Assembly: GCF_017377575.1 (NCBI RefSeq)
Contig: NZ_JAFREM010000004.1
Coordinates: 186,001-250,000 of the forward strand
Length of the DNA stretch: 64,000 nucleotides
DNA from: Candidatus Enterococcus moelleringii
GTDB lineage: Bacteria > Bacillota > Bacilli > Lactobacillales > Enterococcaceae
Direction of reading: 5' to 3'
Shown here: one piece after another, positions 26,915-35,353 of the stretch
Layout of the letters: every line of letters begins with the position of its first letter
Position numbering within the stretch: the first letter of the stretch is position 1
Made by a program: the position numbers and the translations under genes
The notes under the pieces: model-generated
The model's input: only the letters and a program-made list of their open reading frames with translations
Databases searched by the model: none
What the model was told of the DNA's origin: nothing

Positions 26915-28036
26915 TTAGTAAGTTCGGTCTTCCCATAAAGGCAACACAATGTTTTCATAAGCCATCGGGTCTAAGTTGGTCAAGGTAATTCCCAACAGCC
27001 GGATGCCTTTTTCAATCCCGCCCACATCTTCCCAAATCAAACGGGCCTGAGAAAACAGCTCTTCTTTTTTCACTATGTAATAAGGCAATGTTACCCGCTT
27101 GGTTACGGTAGTATAATCTGTGTAGCGAATTTTGACCACGACCGTTTTTCCATGTCGTTGAACTCTTCGCAAAGCACCCTCGACCTTTTCTGCTAATTGA
27201 CGCAGTTGGGCCAGCACTTCTTCTTCTGTCGTCAGCGCTCGACCATAAGTATGCTCTTTTCCCACCGACTTCCGTTCACGAGTAACCGAAACGGATGAAT
27301 CATGAATCCCGCGAACCTTCCGATACAAGGAATAACCCATCTTGCCAAATTCCTGAATCAAGAACATTTCACTTTTTTCATATAAATCAGCACCAGTAAA
27401 AATTCCCATCTCATTCATCTTCGGTACGGTTTTCTTTCCAACTCCATGAAACTTTTCAATCGGCAGCTGTTTCAAGAAATCTACAGCTTCTTCTGGTGAA
27501 ATTACCGTTATCCCCCGCGGTTTATGGTTATCAGAAGCCAACTTAGCTAAAAACTTGTTATAGCTGACGCCAGCCGAACAAGTCAACTGCACTGCATCCC
27601 AAATATCTCGTTGAATCATCCGAGCTACCTTGATCGCTGAACGAATCCCTTTTTTATTTACCGTAACATCTAAATAAGCCTCATCAATCGAAACCGGCTC
27701 GATGACATCGGTATAACGATGGAAGATCTCCCGCACTTCTTTAGAAACGGCATTATATTTTTCGTGATTTCCTGGTTTAAAGACTGCCTGAGGACACAGC
27801 TCATACGCCTTTTGCGCACTCATGGCTGAATGGATTCCATATTGGCGGGCCTTGTAATTGGCAGTTGTTACGACCCCTTTGCCGCCTGTGTCTGAGGGGT
27901 GTCGAGCAATAACTAACGGATGCTTCGCCAGTTCCGGATCATCTCGCTCTTCCACCGAAGCAAAAAAAGCGTCCATATCAATATGTATAATTTTTCTGGA
28001 AGTATCATTTTTTAAGGGAAAATACAGCTCTGCCAT
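26915..28036 (-). CDS. dinB: DNA polymerase IV (Y family)
   Basis: An error-prone translesion polymerase of 373 residues. It shows the palm motifs IIHIDMDAFFASVEER (about 17-32) and VSIDEAYLDV (about 113-122) with catalytic Asp/Glu residues, VARMIQ, the CSAGVSYNKFLAKLAS block, a helix-hairpin-helix region and a little-finger domain. ATG 28036 is preferred to GTG 28039, with AGGTGAT upstream. An SOS box sits in its promoter, so LexA should repress it. Confidence 0.95.
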   Translation of the reverse strand: MAELYFPLKNDTSRKIIHIDMDAFFASVEERDDPELAKHPLVIARHPSDTGGKGVVTTANYKARQYGIHSAMSAQKAYELCPQAVFKPGNHEKYNAVSKEVREIFHRYTDVIEPVSIDEAYLDVTVNKKGIRSAIKVARMIQRDIWDAVQLTCSAGVSYNKFLAKLASDNHKPRGITVISPEEAVDFLKQLPIEKFHGVGKKTVPKMNEMGIFTGADLYEKSEMFLIQEFGKMGYSLYRKVRGIHDSSVSVTRERKSVGKEHTYGRALTTEEEVLAQLRQLAEKVEGALRRVQRHGKTVVVKIRYTDYTTVTKRVTLPYYIVKKEELFSQARLIWEDVGGIEKGIRLLGITLTNLDPMAYENIVLPLWEDRTY

Positions 28037-28062
28037 CACAGATCACCTGCCTTTACCTCTTC

Positions 28063-28091
28063 ATTATAACCGAACGTGCGTTCAGAGACAA
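28063..28091 (-). promoter_or_regulatory. dinB promoter with LexA (SOS) box
   Basis: Minus strand: -35 TTGTCT (28086-28091), 17-bp spacer, -10 TATAAT (28063-28068). The spacer contains CGAACGTGCGTTCA (28071-28084 in plus orientation), which fits the Gram-positive LexA box CGAAC-N4-GTTCG with one mismatch. LexA binding would block RNA polymerase directly. Confidence 0.85.
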
Positions 28092-28223
28092 ATAAGGAAT
28101 CGCTTAGGAACAGATGAAGGGAATTTTTCGCTCATTGCCGACAAAGCTAATTTGTGAAACCGGATACCCTTAGAATTGGTTTAATAAGCTTTCTAATGGT
28201 GAATAACTTATACTCTCTTTAAA

Positions 28224-28260
28224 TAAAAAAAGCACCTGAAGAAAATTACCTTCAAGTGCT
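28224..28260 (-). terminator. Terminator of the Phd-like gene
   Basis: AGCACCTGAA (28231-28240) pairs with TTCAAGTGCT (28251-28260), with one G-T pair. A seven-base T-tract follows on the minus strand. Confidence 0.85.
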
Positions 28261-28271
28261 TCTAAGACTGC

Positions 28272-28799
28272 TTATCGTTCAATTAAATTCACTTTGCGAA
28301 TCATTAGCTTATCTGTACCACGGGGCAGCTCGTCTACCTCAGCCGTAATTTCAGCATAAATGATCTTGTTGTTCTCCCGACGTCTCAGCTGATAAATGAT
28401 TTTTCCTGTTTCACCAAGCTCCCGCAATAGTTCGGTCACACCGCCAAAGCCGGTTTTTTTAGTGATAAAGCCCATCGCAACCATCCGTTCATCCAAATGC
28501 CGGGCAGAAACGGTTGCTCCTTTAGCTATGGAAGACCGCAAAGCATCCGCAAGTTCTTCAAGCTCTTCTGGTACCGGCAGTTCACGTTCAACTGGCTGGT
28601 ATTGTTTATCACGCAATTCGGTTAATTCTTCTAATAGTTCTTCGTATTGTTCTTTAGTCAGCATCACGCCCGCAATTTTTTCGCGGTTAAAGACATACAC
28701 GCCGGTTCCAGCTTTACGCGCCTGCGCAAAAACGTCCATCGGTGATTTCTTTACTTCCGTGATGGAAGATGTGGGAACATCTAACTTCTTCAATTCCAT
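28272..28799 (-). CDS. Phd/YefM antitoxin-like protein with C-terminal extension, no toxin adjacent
   Basis: The 175-residue protein has an N-terminal Phd/YefM-like fold (about 6-66: VPTSSITEVKKSPMDVF, then VYVFNREKIAGVMLTKEQYE), followed by an acidic linker and a C-terminal part of about 90 residues (86-175) with RHLDERMVAMGFITKKTGFG that I do not recognise; it could be a winged-helix-like module. Phd antitoxins are usually 75-90 residues, so this is twice as long. No RelE, Doc or other toxin gene lies next to it. An extended -10 TGCTATAAT is found at 28830-28838 on the minus strand, and GGGAAGAGAGAC precedes the ATG. Confidence 0.75.
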   Translation of the reverse strand: MELKKLDVPTSSITEVKKSPMDVFAQARKAGTGVYVFNREKIAGVMLTKEQYEELLEELTELRDKQYQPVERELPVPEELEELADALRSSIAKGATVSARHLDERMVAMGFITKKTGFGGVTELLRELGETGKIIYQLRRRENNKIIYAEITAEVDELPRGTDKLMIRKVNLIER

Positions 28800-28870
28800 G
28801 TCTCTCTTCCCTTCAGCCTCGTTCTATCAATTATAGCATATTAGGGATTTGTAAAGACAGTCTCACTGTT

Positions 28871-30100
28871 TTAACTTATAAAATAATAAGCAGCTAAGTC
28901 AATCAAGTCTTCAAAGGCAAAGTCTTCAATATAGATCGTTCTCTTCTCCGGTTCGACAATAGGTGGCGTTCCTTCGACAATCATTAGATCAAAATTAGTC
29001 TGATTTTCATCCATTGCAGGGAAAAAGGCCACCGGATGACTTAATTTAATCGTTTGATTCAGCTGGTAACAAAGCTGATTGACTTCTTCATAAGAACCAT
29101 CAATTTTGAGACCTAAAGAAAAAGTCGGTTTCGCAACAGAAAACGGATACACTCTTTTTAAAACAGAATACAAAGCTGAAGCCAATTCCTCAACTGGACA
29201 ATTACATAAAGACGGTATCTCCACTTTAATTCTCCTACAGGCCAAAAGCAACTCCTCAAAGTTTCTCACGTGAGATCGTTTATTGCCGAAATAAGCCGCT
29301 GGAACACCCAACCATAAATCTAAAAACAGATAAAAAAAACGTTCCCTTAGTACTTCAGCAGATTGCGGTTCTAATTTCAACGAGTCCATCAAAATAGCCG
29401 TAATTCGACCAGCAGTAATATAAAATTCAGTTGTTTGCTTTTTATGCTTTTCATAAAATAGCCTTCGCCGATCCTTGTCTATCATATGGTATTCGAAATA
29501 CACTATACAGCCAAGTCGAGGGGGAAGTTGCCATTTGATAATAAACTCGGTCAGCGCTGAGCGATCCGGTATGATTTCCAACCACTTTTCTGCTTCTATT
29601 TGTATATCAGGAGGAAGCTTCAACTGCTGCCAATAGTTCATGAACTTCTCCTTCGTATATCCTTCCATAAACTCTTGAATATATCTCACCTGCAGCAGCA
29701 CCAGTAATGCCGTCGAACCTGTAATCAGCTGCTCTCTAGTATGAAGACATAAATTAAAAGGAACTAAGGATCGATTAAGCTGCTTAACAATGTAAAAATT
29801 ATTACCAAATGGCTCTTGCCACAAAGCCTTGCAGAAAACAGTAAATTGATCGCTGTCCTGAAGAATCTGCTGATAACAAATCCGGTATTCTTTCGGATTC
29901 TTCCATACAGCTAACTGTTTTTTCACCTCGATGTCCAACTGGTATTTTTTCCCGAGTTTTTTCAAATGTCTACGCATCGTTTTTTCATTGATGCCTACTT
30001 CACTGGCCAGCTCCTCTAGTGAATACGCGCGTTTTTTCAACAAAGCGATAATACCTAAATAAAGGCTAGTCTGTTTTTCAGTTATGCTTCTCCAAAACAT
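28871..30100 (-). CDS. Mga/AtxA-like helix-turn-helix regulator
   Basis: The protein of about 409 residues starts with a helix-turn-helix (about 27-55: SLEELASEVGINEKTMRRHL), followed by a long helical region like the Mga/AtxA/PRD family and an EIIB-like C-terminal part (MIVEGTPPIVEPEKRTIYIE). Such proteins are stand-alone regulators of surface and virulence genes in streptococci and enterococci. ATG 30100 follows AGAGGTGAAAAC; an extension to 30124 is not needed. Its target cannot be inferred; neighbours are the copper operon and the Phd-like gene. Confidence 0.78.
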   Translation of the reverse strand: MFWRSITEKQTSLYLGIIALLKKRAYSLEELASEVGINEKTMRRHLKKLGKKYQLDIEVKKQLAVWKNPKEYRICYQQILQDSDQFTVFCKALWQEPFGNNFYIVKQLNRSLVPFNLCLHTREQLITGSTALLVLLQVRYIQEFMEGYTKEKFMNYWQQLKLPPDIQIEAEKWLEIIPDRSALTEFIIKWQLPPRLGCIVYFEYHMIDKDRRRLFYEKHKKQTTEFYITAGRITAILMDSLKLEPQSAEVLRERFFYLFLDLWLGVPAAYFGNKRSHVRNFEELLLACRRIKVEIPSLCNCPVEELASALYSVLKRVYPFSVAKPTFSLGLKIDGSYEEVNQLCYQLNQTIKLSHPVAFFPAMDENQTNFDLMIVEGTPPIVEPEKRTIYIEDFAFEDLIDLAAYYFIS

Positions 30101-30177
30101 GTTTTCACCTCTTGAAATAACCATAGCATAAATAAGAGGGTCCCTCGATTGAACTTACTTTAAATTTTATAAACAAA

Positions 30178-30208
30178 AAAAATAAAACGTCTGAAAAATT
30201 TCAGACGT
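30178..30208 (-). terminator. Terminator of the copYZAB operon
   Basis: ACGTCTGA and TCAGACGT (30187-30208) form a stem with a 6-base AT loop, followed on the minus strand by TTTTATTTTTTTT. The stem includes the stop codon of copB. Confidence 0.85.
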
Positions 30209-32297
30209 CTAATAATAAAGCATTTATTGCAACAATTACGGTACTCAATGACATCAAAACCGCACCTACTGCTGGGCTTAATATGATCCCAACCGGAGCC
30301 AAAATACCTGCTGCTAATGGGATAGCCACAATATTGTAGCCGGCTCCCCACCATAAGTTTTGAATCATTTTACTGCGGGTCTTCTTAGCCAATTGAATAA
30401 ATTTTAAAATATCTCCTAAATTGTCGTTGGTCAGAACCACATCGGCTGAATCGATCGCTATATCAGTTCCAGCACCGATTGCCATTCCTATCGTAGCGCG
30501 TGCTAATGATGGAGCATCGTTGATTCCATCCCCCACCATCATGACCTTCTTACCTTTTTCCAGATAAGATTTGATGATTTTTTCTTTGTCATCCGGTAAT
30601 AATTCGCCGTAGAATTCATCCATACCCAGGTAATTTGCCACAGCCTTCGCCGCTTCTTTATTGTCCCCAGTCAGCATCACAGGTTGAATATTTTTGGCCT
30701 TCAAATCAGCAATAAAGCTTTTGGCATCATCTTTAATGGTATCTCCCATCGCAAAGAAGGCCGCCAATTGATCGTTTATTAATAGGAAAGAAATCGTGTT
30801 GCCTTGTTGTTGATAACGGGTTAATTGATTTTCATCAATACTTAAGCCACGTCTTTCAATTTCCTTTTGGTTGGCTAAAAGAACCTTTTTATCCTCAACC
30901 GTTCCTTCAACACCCACCCCGTTAATGGCTTTTACATCGTTGGCTTGGGCCGGCGTAATACGTTCTTTCTTCAAATAATTCATCACACCGATTGCCAACG
31001 GGTGGTTGGTTTGCGCTTCTAGGGCGCCAATGTATTTCAAGGCTGTTTCTTTATCTAATGAAGCATCTAGTACTTCTACACCTGTAACGGTGAATTCACC
31101 TTTGGTCAAAGTACCGGTTTTATCCAAGAAAATATAGTCCATTTCATTGGCTTGTTCCAAAGCTTGACGATTTTTCAACAGCAAACCATTGCGGGCAGCT
31201 AAAGAAGTCGAACGAGCAATCACCAATGGAATAGCCAAACCCAACGCATGGGGACAGGCGATAATGAAGACCGTCACCATCCGATTTAAGGCTTCAGGTA
31301 AATCGGCTACGATTAACCAAACGACAAAACTAATAATCCCAGCGGCTAATGCTACATAAAAGAGCCATTTCGCAACTTTATCTGATAAAGATTCCAGTTT
31401 GGATTTCTCACTTTGAGCCTGACGTACCATTTTCATAACTTTCGCTAAATAGCCGTCTTCACCAGTACCCGTCACTTCTACTTCAACTGTGCCATTACCG
31501 TTGACCGATCCACCGATGACCTTATCGCCGACATTTTTGCTGACACCTTTGGATTCACCAGTTACTGCTGATTCATCAACAGTAGTGGAGCCTTTAATGA
31601 TGTTTCCATCTGTTGGCATCTTATCGCCTGCTCGTACCAACAGGTGATCGCCGGTTTTAACTTCTTGCAGCTTAACTTCTTTGGTGCTGCCATCTGTCTG
31701 CAGCAAGTTTACTTCATCCGGCAATAGCTCTGCCAATTTCTGCAAAGCACTGCTGGCATTAGACACTGCATTCATTTCGATCCAATGACCAAGCAGCATG
31801 ATGACAATTAAGGTAGCTAACTCCCAGAAAAAATCCATTACATGAGCCTCAGGATTGACGCGGTTGATCACAAAGGAATATAAGCTGTAAATATAGGCCA
31901 CGCCAATCCCCATTGTAATCAGTGTCATCATGGCTGGGCTCTTGTCCTTCAATTCACTTTTAGCACCTGAAAAGAAGGGTTGCCCACCGTAGAAAAATAA
32001 AATCGTCGCTAAAATCAGGACTACCCAATCCGAACCTGGGAAGGTGAATTGGAAGGGCAAATTAATGCCCATCATCGGCGACAACAAAATAATCGGGATC
32101 GCTAAAACAAGAGAAATCCAGAACTTCTGCTTGAAATTCCCCATGTGCATCGAATGATCCATCCCTCCCATATCGCCGTGATCGCCATGGTCCATATGCA
32201 TGTGATCCATATGATCCATGTCCTCCATTGAATGGTTCATTTCATGATGCTCATGATGTTCATGGTGCATTTGTTGTTCCTCTGACTCTTGTTTCAT
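30201..32297 (-). CDS. copB: Copper-exporting P-type ATPase CopB
   Basis: The 698-residue P1B ATPase has a His/Met-rich N-terminus (about 10-55, with many HH, MDH and MH steps) instead of a CXXC domain. It carries the CPH membrane motif in IACPHALGLAIP (CopB type, Cu(I)/Ag(I) efflux), the phosphorylation site DKTGTLT, the TGES actuator loop, and [21 protein letters not shown] precedes ATG 32297. It is the last gene of copYZAB, 17 bases after copA, as in E. hirae. Confidence 0.95.
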   Translation of the reverse strand: MKQESEEQQMHHEHHEHHEMNHSMEDMDHMDHMHMDHGDHGDMGGMDHSMHMGNFKQKFWISLVLAIPIILLSPMMGINLPFQFTFPGSDWVVLILATILFFYGGQPFFSGAKSELKDKSPAMMTLITMGIGVAYIYSLYSFVINRVNPEAHVMDFFWELATLIVIMLLGHWIEMNAVSNASSALQKLAELLPDEVNLLQTDGSTKEVKLQEVKTGDHLLVRAGDKMPTDGNIIKGSTTVDESAVTGESKGVSKNVGDKVIGGSVNGNGTVEVEVTGTGEDGYLAKVMKMVRQAQSEKSKLESLSDKVAKWLFYVALAAGIISFVVWLIVADLPEALNRMVTVFIIACPHALGLAIPLVIARSTSLAARNGLLLKNRQALEQANEMDYIFLDKTGTLTKGEFTVTGVEVLDASLDKETALKYIGALEAQTNHPLAIGVMNYLKKERITPAQANDVKAINGVGVEGTVEDKKVLLANQKEIERRGLSIDENQLTRYQQQGNTISFLLINDQLAAFFAMGDTIKDDAKSFIADLKAKNIQPVMLTGDNKEAAKAVANYLGMDEFYGELLPDDKEKIIKSYLEKGKKVMMVGDGINDAPSLARATIGMAIGAGTDIAIDSADVVLTNDNLGDILKFIQLAKKTRSKMIQNLWWGAGYNIVAIPLAAGILAPVGIILSPAVGAVLMSLSTVIVAINALLLDV

Positions 32298-32314
32298 TGC
32301 AAATCCCTCCAGCT

Positions 32315-34492
32315 TTAAATTTTCTTCCGGTTCAAACTCAAGGAATTAATCAAAACACTGACCGAACTAAAGGCCATGGCCGCCCCGGCAATAATCGGAT
32401 TCAAAAATCCTAATGCTGCAAAAGGGATACCAATTACATTATATAAAAACGCCCAGAAAAGATTTTGTTTAATCTTTTTCAACGTCAGCTTAGATAATTG
32501 AATGCTTTGATTAATAGAAGACAAATCACTATTCATCAAGGTCACATCAGCTGTTTCCATAGCAATATCCGTACCGCTGCCCATAGCAATGCCGATATCG
32601 GCCAATGCCAGTGCGGGAGCATCGTTGATTCCATCACCTACCATACCAACTAATTCATTGGTTTGATGAAGTTCTTGGACCACTTCTGCTTTATTTTCCG
32701 GCAGAACTTCTGCGACGATTTCTTCAGGGGTCAAACCAACCTGCTGACCAATAAAACCAGCTGCTCGTTGATTGTCGCCGGTAACCATCTTGACTTTGAT
32801 ACCGTGATTCTTCAATTCTTGAATTGCCTGCTTAGAGGAAGCTTTGATTTGGTCACTTACCGCAATTCCGGCTAAGACCTGTTGGCTGTCAGCTAAGAAC
32901 ATGACTGTTTTGCCTTCTGCTTCTAAATCCAGCATCTTTTCCCACTCCGCCAATGAAAATCCGCGGGCGGTAATTCCTCGTTTTGAACCGACAAAATACT
33001 CTTCACTATTTATTTCACCAACTATTCCCAAACCTGTCAAACTTTCGAACTCGCTGACGGGTAAAAGGTTGGTTTCTTGCTTGCCATAGGCTACGATCGC
33101 TTTAGCCAGTGGATGCTCTGATTGGTTTTCCAAGCTGGTTAAAATTGCTAAGGCTTCTGGCGTCTTGCTTTCAAATTCAGTAACAACTGGTTTTCCTTCA
33201 GTGATCGTCCCAGTTTTATCCAAAATAATCGTCGTCAAATGGGCGATTTTTTCCAGCGCACCGCCGCCTTTGATTAAGATTCCGTGTTTAGCCCCTAAAC
33301 CTGTTCCCACCATAATAGCAGTTGGAGTCGCTAGACCTAGAGCACAAGGACAGGCAATCACTAATACTGAAACGCTGTGAACAATCGCCTGCTGCCAATC
33401 ACCTGTTAGTAACCCAGTTGCGATTAACGTCAGCAATGCCACTCCTAAAACAGTCGGCACAAAGACCTTAGAGATCCGATCGGCAATTTGCTGAATCGGT
33501 GCCTTTTGTCCTTGGGCTTCCTCTACCATACGAATAATACGGGAAAGCACTGTCATACTGCCTACCTGAGTCGCTTTTAATTGAATAGTCCCGGTAGTGT
33601 TCATAGTTCCGCCGAAAACCGAATCCTCAACTTTTTTATCAATCGGCAAACTTTCCCCTGTCAGCATACTTTCATCAATCGTGGTCTGACCGGAAATAAT
33701 TAGGCCATCCACTGGAATTTGTTCACCTGGACGCACTAATACAATATCGTCTACCAGCACGTCTTCAATCGGAATCGTCACTTCCTGACCATCCCGCAAA
33801 ACAGCTGCCGTTTTTGCCTGCAAGGCCATCAGCTGCTTGATTGCTTCGCTGGTTTTGGTTTTCGCTTTTTGCTCCAAATACTTCCCTAATAAGATCAAGG
33901 TGATAATCATCCCGCTGCTTTCAAAATAAAGATCGGAATTATTTGGATTGAAAAAGCCGTTGTAAACACTCAAGGCGTACGCCGCCGATGTACCCATCGC
34001 AACTAATACATCCATGTTAGGAGCTTTTGTTTTTAACGCATGGTAAGCTCCTTGGTAAAAGCGCCACCCAACCCCAAATTGAACGGGTGTGACTAATAGC
34101 AGCTGCACCCAAGGAAGATGGAAGAAATGCACCCAGCCAGCATGACTGCCTAACAGCATCGCAACCATAGCGATCATCAAGGGAGCTGTCAGCACAGCAC
34201 TGACAATCAAGTCCCGCTTCATCTTTTTCAGATAATTAGCTTTTTCTTCGGCGATTTTTTGCTTGTGCTCGTCATCAAAAATGATGGCGCCGTAGCCGAT
34301 GTTTTCCACACGTTGGATAATCGCTTCTGAGGTTAAGCTGTCGCCAAACTGAACCGTGGCCTTTTCAGTCGCCAAATTTACGGTAGCTTCCACCACACCA
34401 GGTGTTTCCTTCAGCTCTTTTTCCACCCGAGCCGAGCAATTCGCACAGGTCATGCCTGTGATTACATAAGTTTCAACCGTCGCTTCTGACAA
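32315..34492 (-). CDS. copA: Copper-translocating P-type ATPase CopA
   Basis: A 725-residue P1B-1 ATPase with one N-terminal heavy-metal domain ([13 protein letters not shown], about 13-25), the CPC membrane motif in [26 protein letters not shown] and GDGINDAP. The start is TTG 34492, directly after the copZ stop codon, using GAGGTGG within the end of copZ as the ribosome binding site, so the two are coupled. Confidence 0.95.
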   Translation of the reverse strand: MSEATVETYVITGMTCANCSARVEKELKETPGVVEATVNLATEKATVQFGDSLTSEAIIQRVENIGYGAIIFDDEHKQKIAEEKANYLKKMKRDLIVSAVLTAPLMIAMVAMLLGSHAGWVHFFHLPWVQLLLVTPVQFGVGWRFYQGAYHALKTKAPNMDVLVAMGTSAAYALSVYNGFFNPNNSDLYFESSGMIITLILLGKYLEQKAKTKTSEAIKQLMALQAKTAAVLRDGQEVTIPIEDVLVDDIVLVRPGEQIPVDGLIISGQTTIDESMLTGESLPIDKKVEDSVFGGTMNTTGTIQLKATQVGSMTVLSRIIRMVEEAQGQKAPIQQIADRISKVFVPTVLGVALLTLIATGLLTGDWQQAIVHSVSVLVIACPCALGLATPTAIMVGTGLGAKHGILIKGGGALEKIAHLTTIILDKTGTITEGKPVVTEFESKTPEALAILTSLENQSEHPLAKAIVAYGKQETNLLPVSEFESLTGLGIVGEINSEEYFVGSKRGITARGFSLAEWEKMLDLEAEGKTVMFLADSQQVLAGIAVSDQIKASSKQAIQELKNHGIKVKMVTGDNQRAAGFIGQQVGLTPEEIVAEVLPENKAEVVQELHQTNELVGMVGDGINDAPALALADIGIAMGSGTDIAMETADVTLMNSDLSSINQSIQLSKLTLKKIKQNLFWAFLYNVIGIPFAALGFLNPIIAGAAMAFSSVSVLINSLSLNRKKI

Positions 34493-34702
34493 TTAAACCA
34501 CCTCAGTATCAAAACCTGCAGCGGTAACTTTTTCCGCGATTTGTTTAGCATCCACTTGTGCTTCGTCGAATTTCACGACGCCTTCATTTTTCTTCAGATT
34601 AACTTTTACCTTTTGAATCCCTGGTAATTCATTAACCGCCTTTTCGACTGTTGCTACGCAGTGATTACAGCTCATTCCGTTGATTGCAAATTTTTGTTTC
34701 AT
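34493..34702 (-). CDS. copZ: Copper chaperone CopZ
   Basis: A 69-residue heavy-metal-associated domain with the copper site GMSCNHC (about 9-15). It delivers Cu(I) to the CopY repressor and CopA. ATG 34702 is chosen over ATG 34711 because GGAGG is 9 bases before the former and only one base before the latter; this also gives the 69 residues usual for CopZ. Confidence 0.95.
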   Translation of the reverse strand: MKQKFAINGMSCNHCVATVEKAVNELPGIQKVKVNLKKNEGVVKFDEAQVDAKQIAEKVTAAGFDTEVV

Positions 34703-34742
34703 AGTATCCATTCCTCCATTTTTGTATGTTTTATTTATATCC

Positions 34743-35186
34743 TTAGCTGGCGTGGTGCTTGCATTCGCACTGACCAGGGATACAGTTGCATTCGATAGTC
34801 GCTACGGGTTGTTTCTCGGCTAACTGCTGTTGAATAAAAGCAATATCCTCGTTCGTTAAGTCCGCTTGCTCAATCAGCTCGCCAATCGTATGTCCAATTC
34901 GTTTGGCACAAATATGAGAAAACAAATTTTCAGTCGCACTTTGTACCGTTTCGGCTTCGCTAACATTGGGATGATAAATGTATTTCTTACCTTCCTGCTC
35001 CGTACGTAAAGCTTCTTTTTTTACTAAACGTCCCAGCAGCGTTTTGATGGTAGCCGGCTTCCAGTCCTTGCTTTCACTTAATACGTCCACAATTTCCTGT
35101 GCAGTGGCAGCTTGCAGCGTCCAAACAACGCGCATGATTTCCCACTCGGAATCACTGATCTTTACTGGTTCTAACGTAACAGACAT
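34743..35186 (-). CDS. copY: Copper-responsive repressor CopY
   Basis: The 147-residue protein has a BlaI/MecI-type winged helix (about 8-75: [13 protein letters not shown], then [16 protein letters not shown]) and ends with the metal-binding motif [10 protein letters not shown] (CXCX4CXC). Zinc keeps it on DNA; copper from CopZ releases it. GAAAGGAGGAGCGAG precedes the ATG. Two cop boxes lie in its promoter. Confidence 0.96.
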   Translation of the reverse strand: MSVTLEPVKISDSEWEIMRVVWTLQAATAQEIVDVLSESKDWKPATIKTLLGRLVKKEALRTEQEGKKYIYHPNVSEAETVQSATENLFSHICAKRIGHTIGELIEQADLTNEDIAFIQQQLAEKQPVATIECNCIPGQCECKHHAS

Positions 35187-35205
35187 CTCGCTCCTCCTTT
35201 CCGAT

Positions 35206-35255
35206 TACATTTGTAATTACAAATACAGTTTACAGTTGTAATTGGAAAAGGTCAA
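35206..35255 (-). promoter_or_regulatory. copYZAB promoter with two cop boxes
   Basis: TACATTTGTA (35206-35215) and TACAGTTGTA (35231-35240) both match the CopY site TACANNTGTA, 25 bp apart. On the minus strand -35 TTGACC (35250-35255), a 17-bp spacer and -10 TAAACT (35227-35232) form the promoter. The upstream box is in the spacer and overlaps the -10; the other lies just downstream of the -10. Confidence 0.9.
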
Positions 35256-35289
35256 GCAATAACCCCGCACTTTTCCGAACTTTTTTGCA

Positions 35290-35331
35290 GAAAAAAGACA
35301 GCCAAACGAATTTAGCCTCGTTTGACTGTCT
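35290..35331 (-). terminator. Terminator of the Zn/Cd-type ATPase gene
   Basis: AGACAGCCAAACGA pairs with TCGTTTGACTGTCT around an 8-base loop, with one mismatch. A TTTTTT tract follows on the minus strand. Confidence 0.88.
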
Positions 35332-35353
35332 AGTCCTCTAATTATTTAATTCT

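Noticed and set aside
28272-30100. Toxin-antitoxin pair formed by the Phd-like gene and its neighbour
   Set aside because: The neighbour is a 409-residue Mga-like regulator, far too large and of another family.
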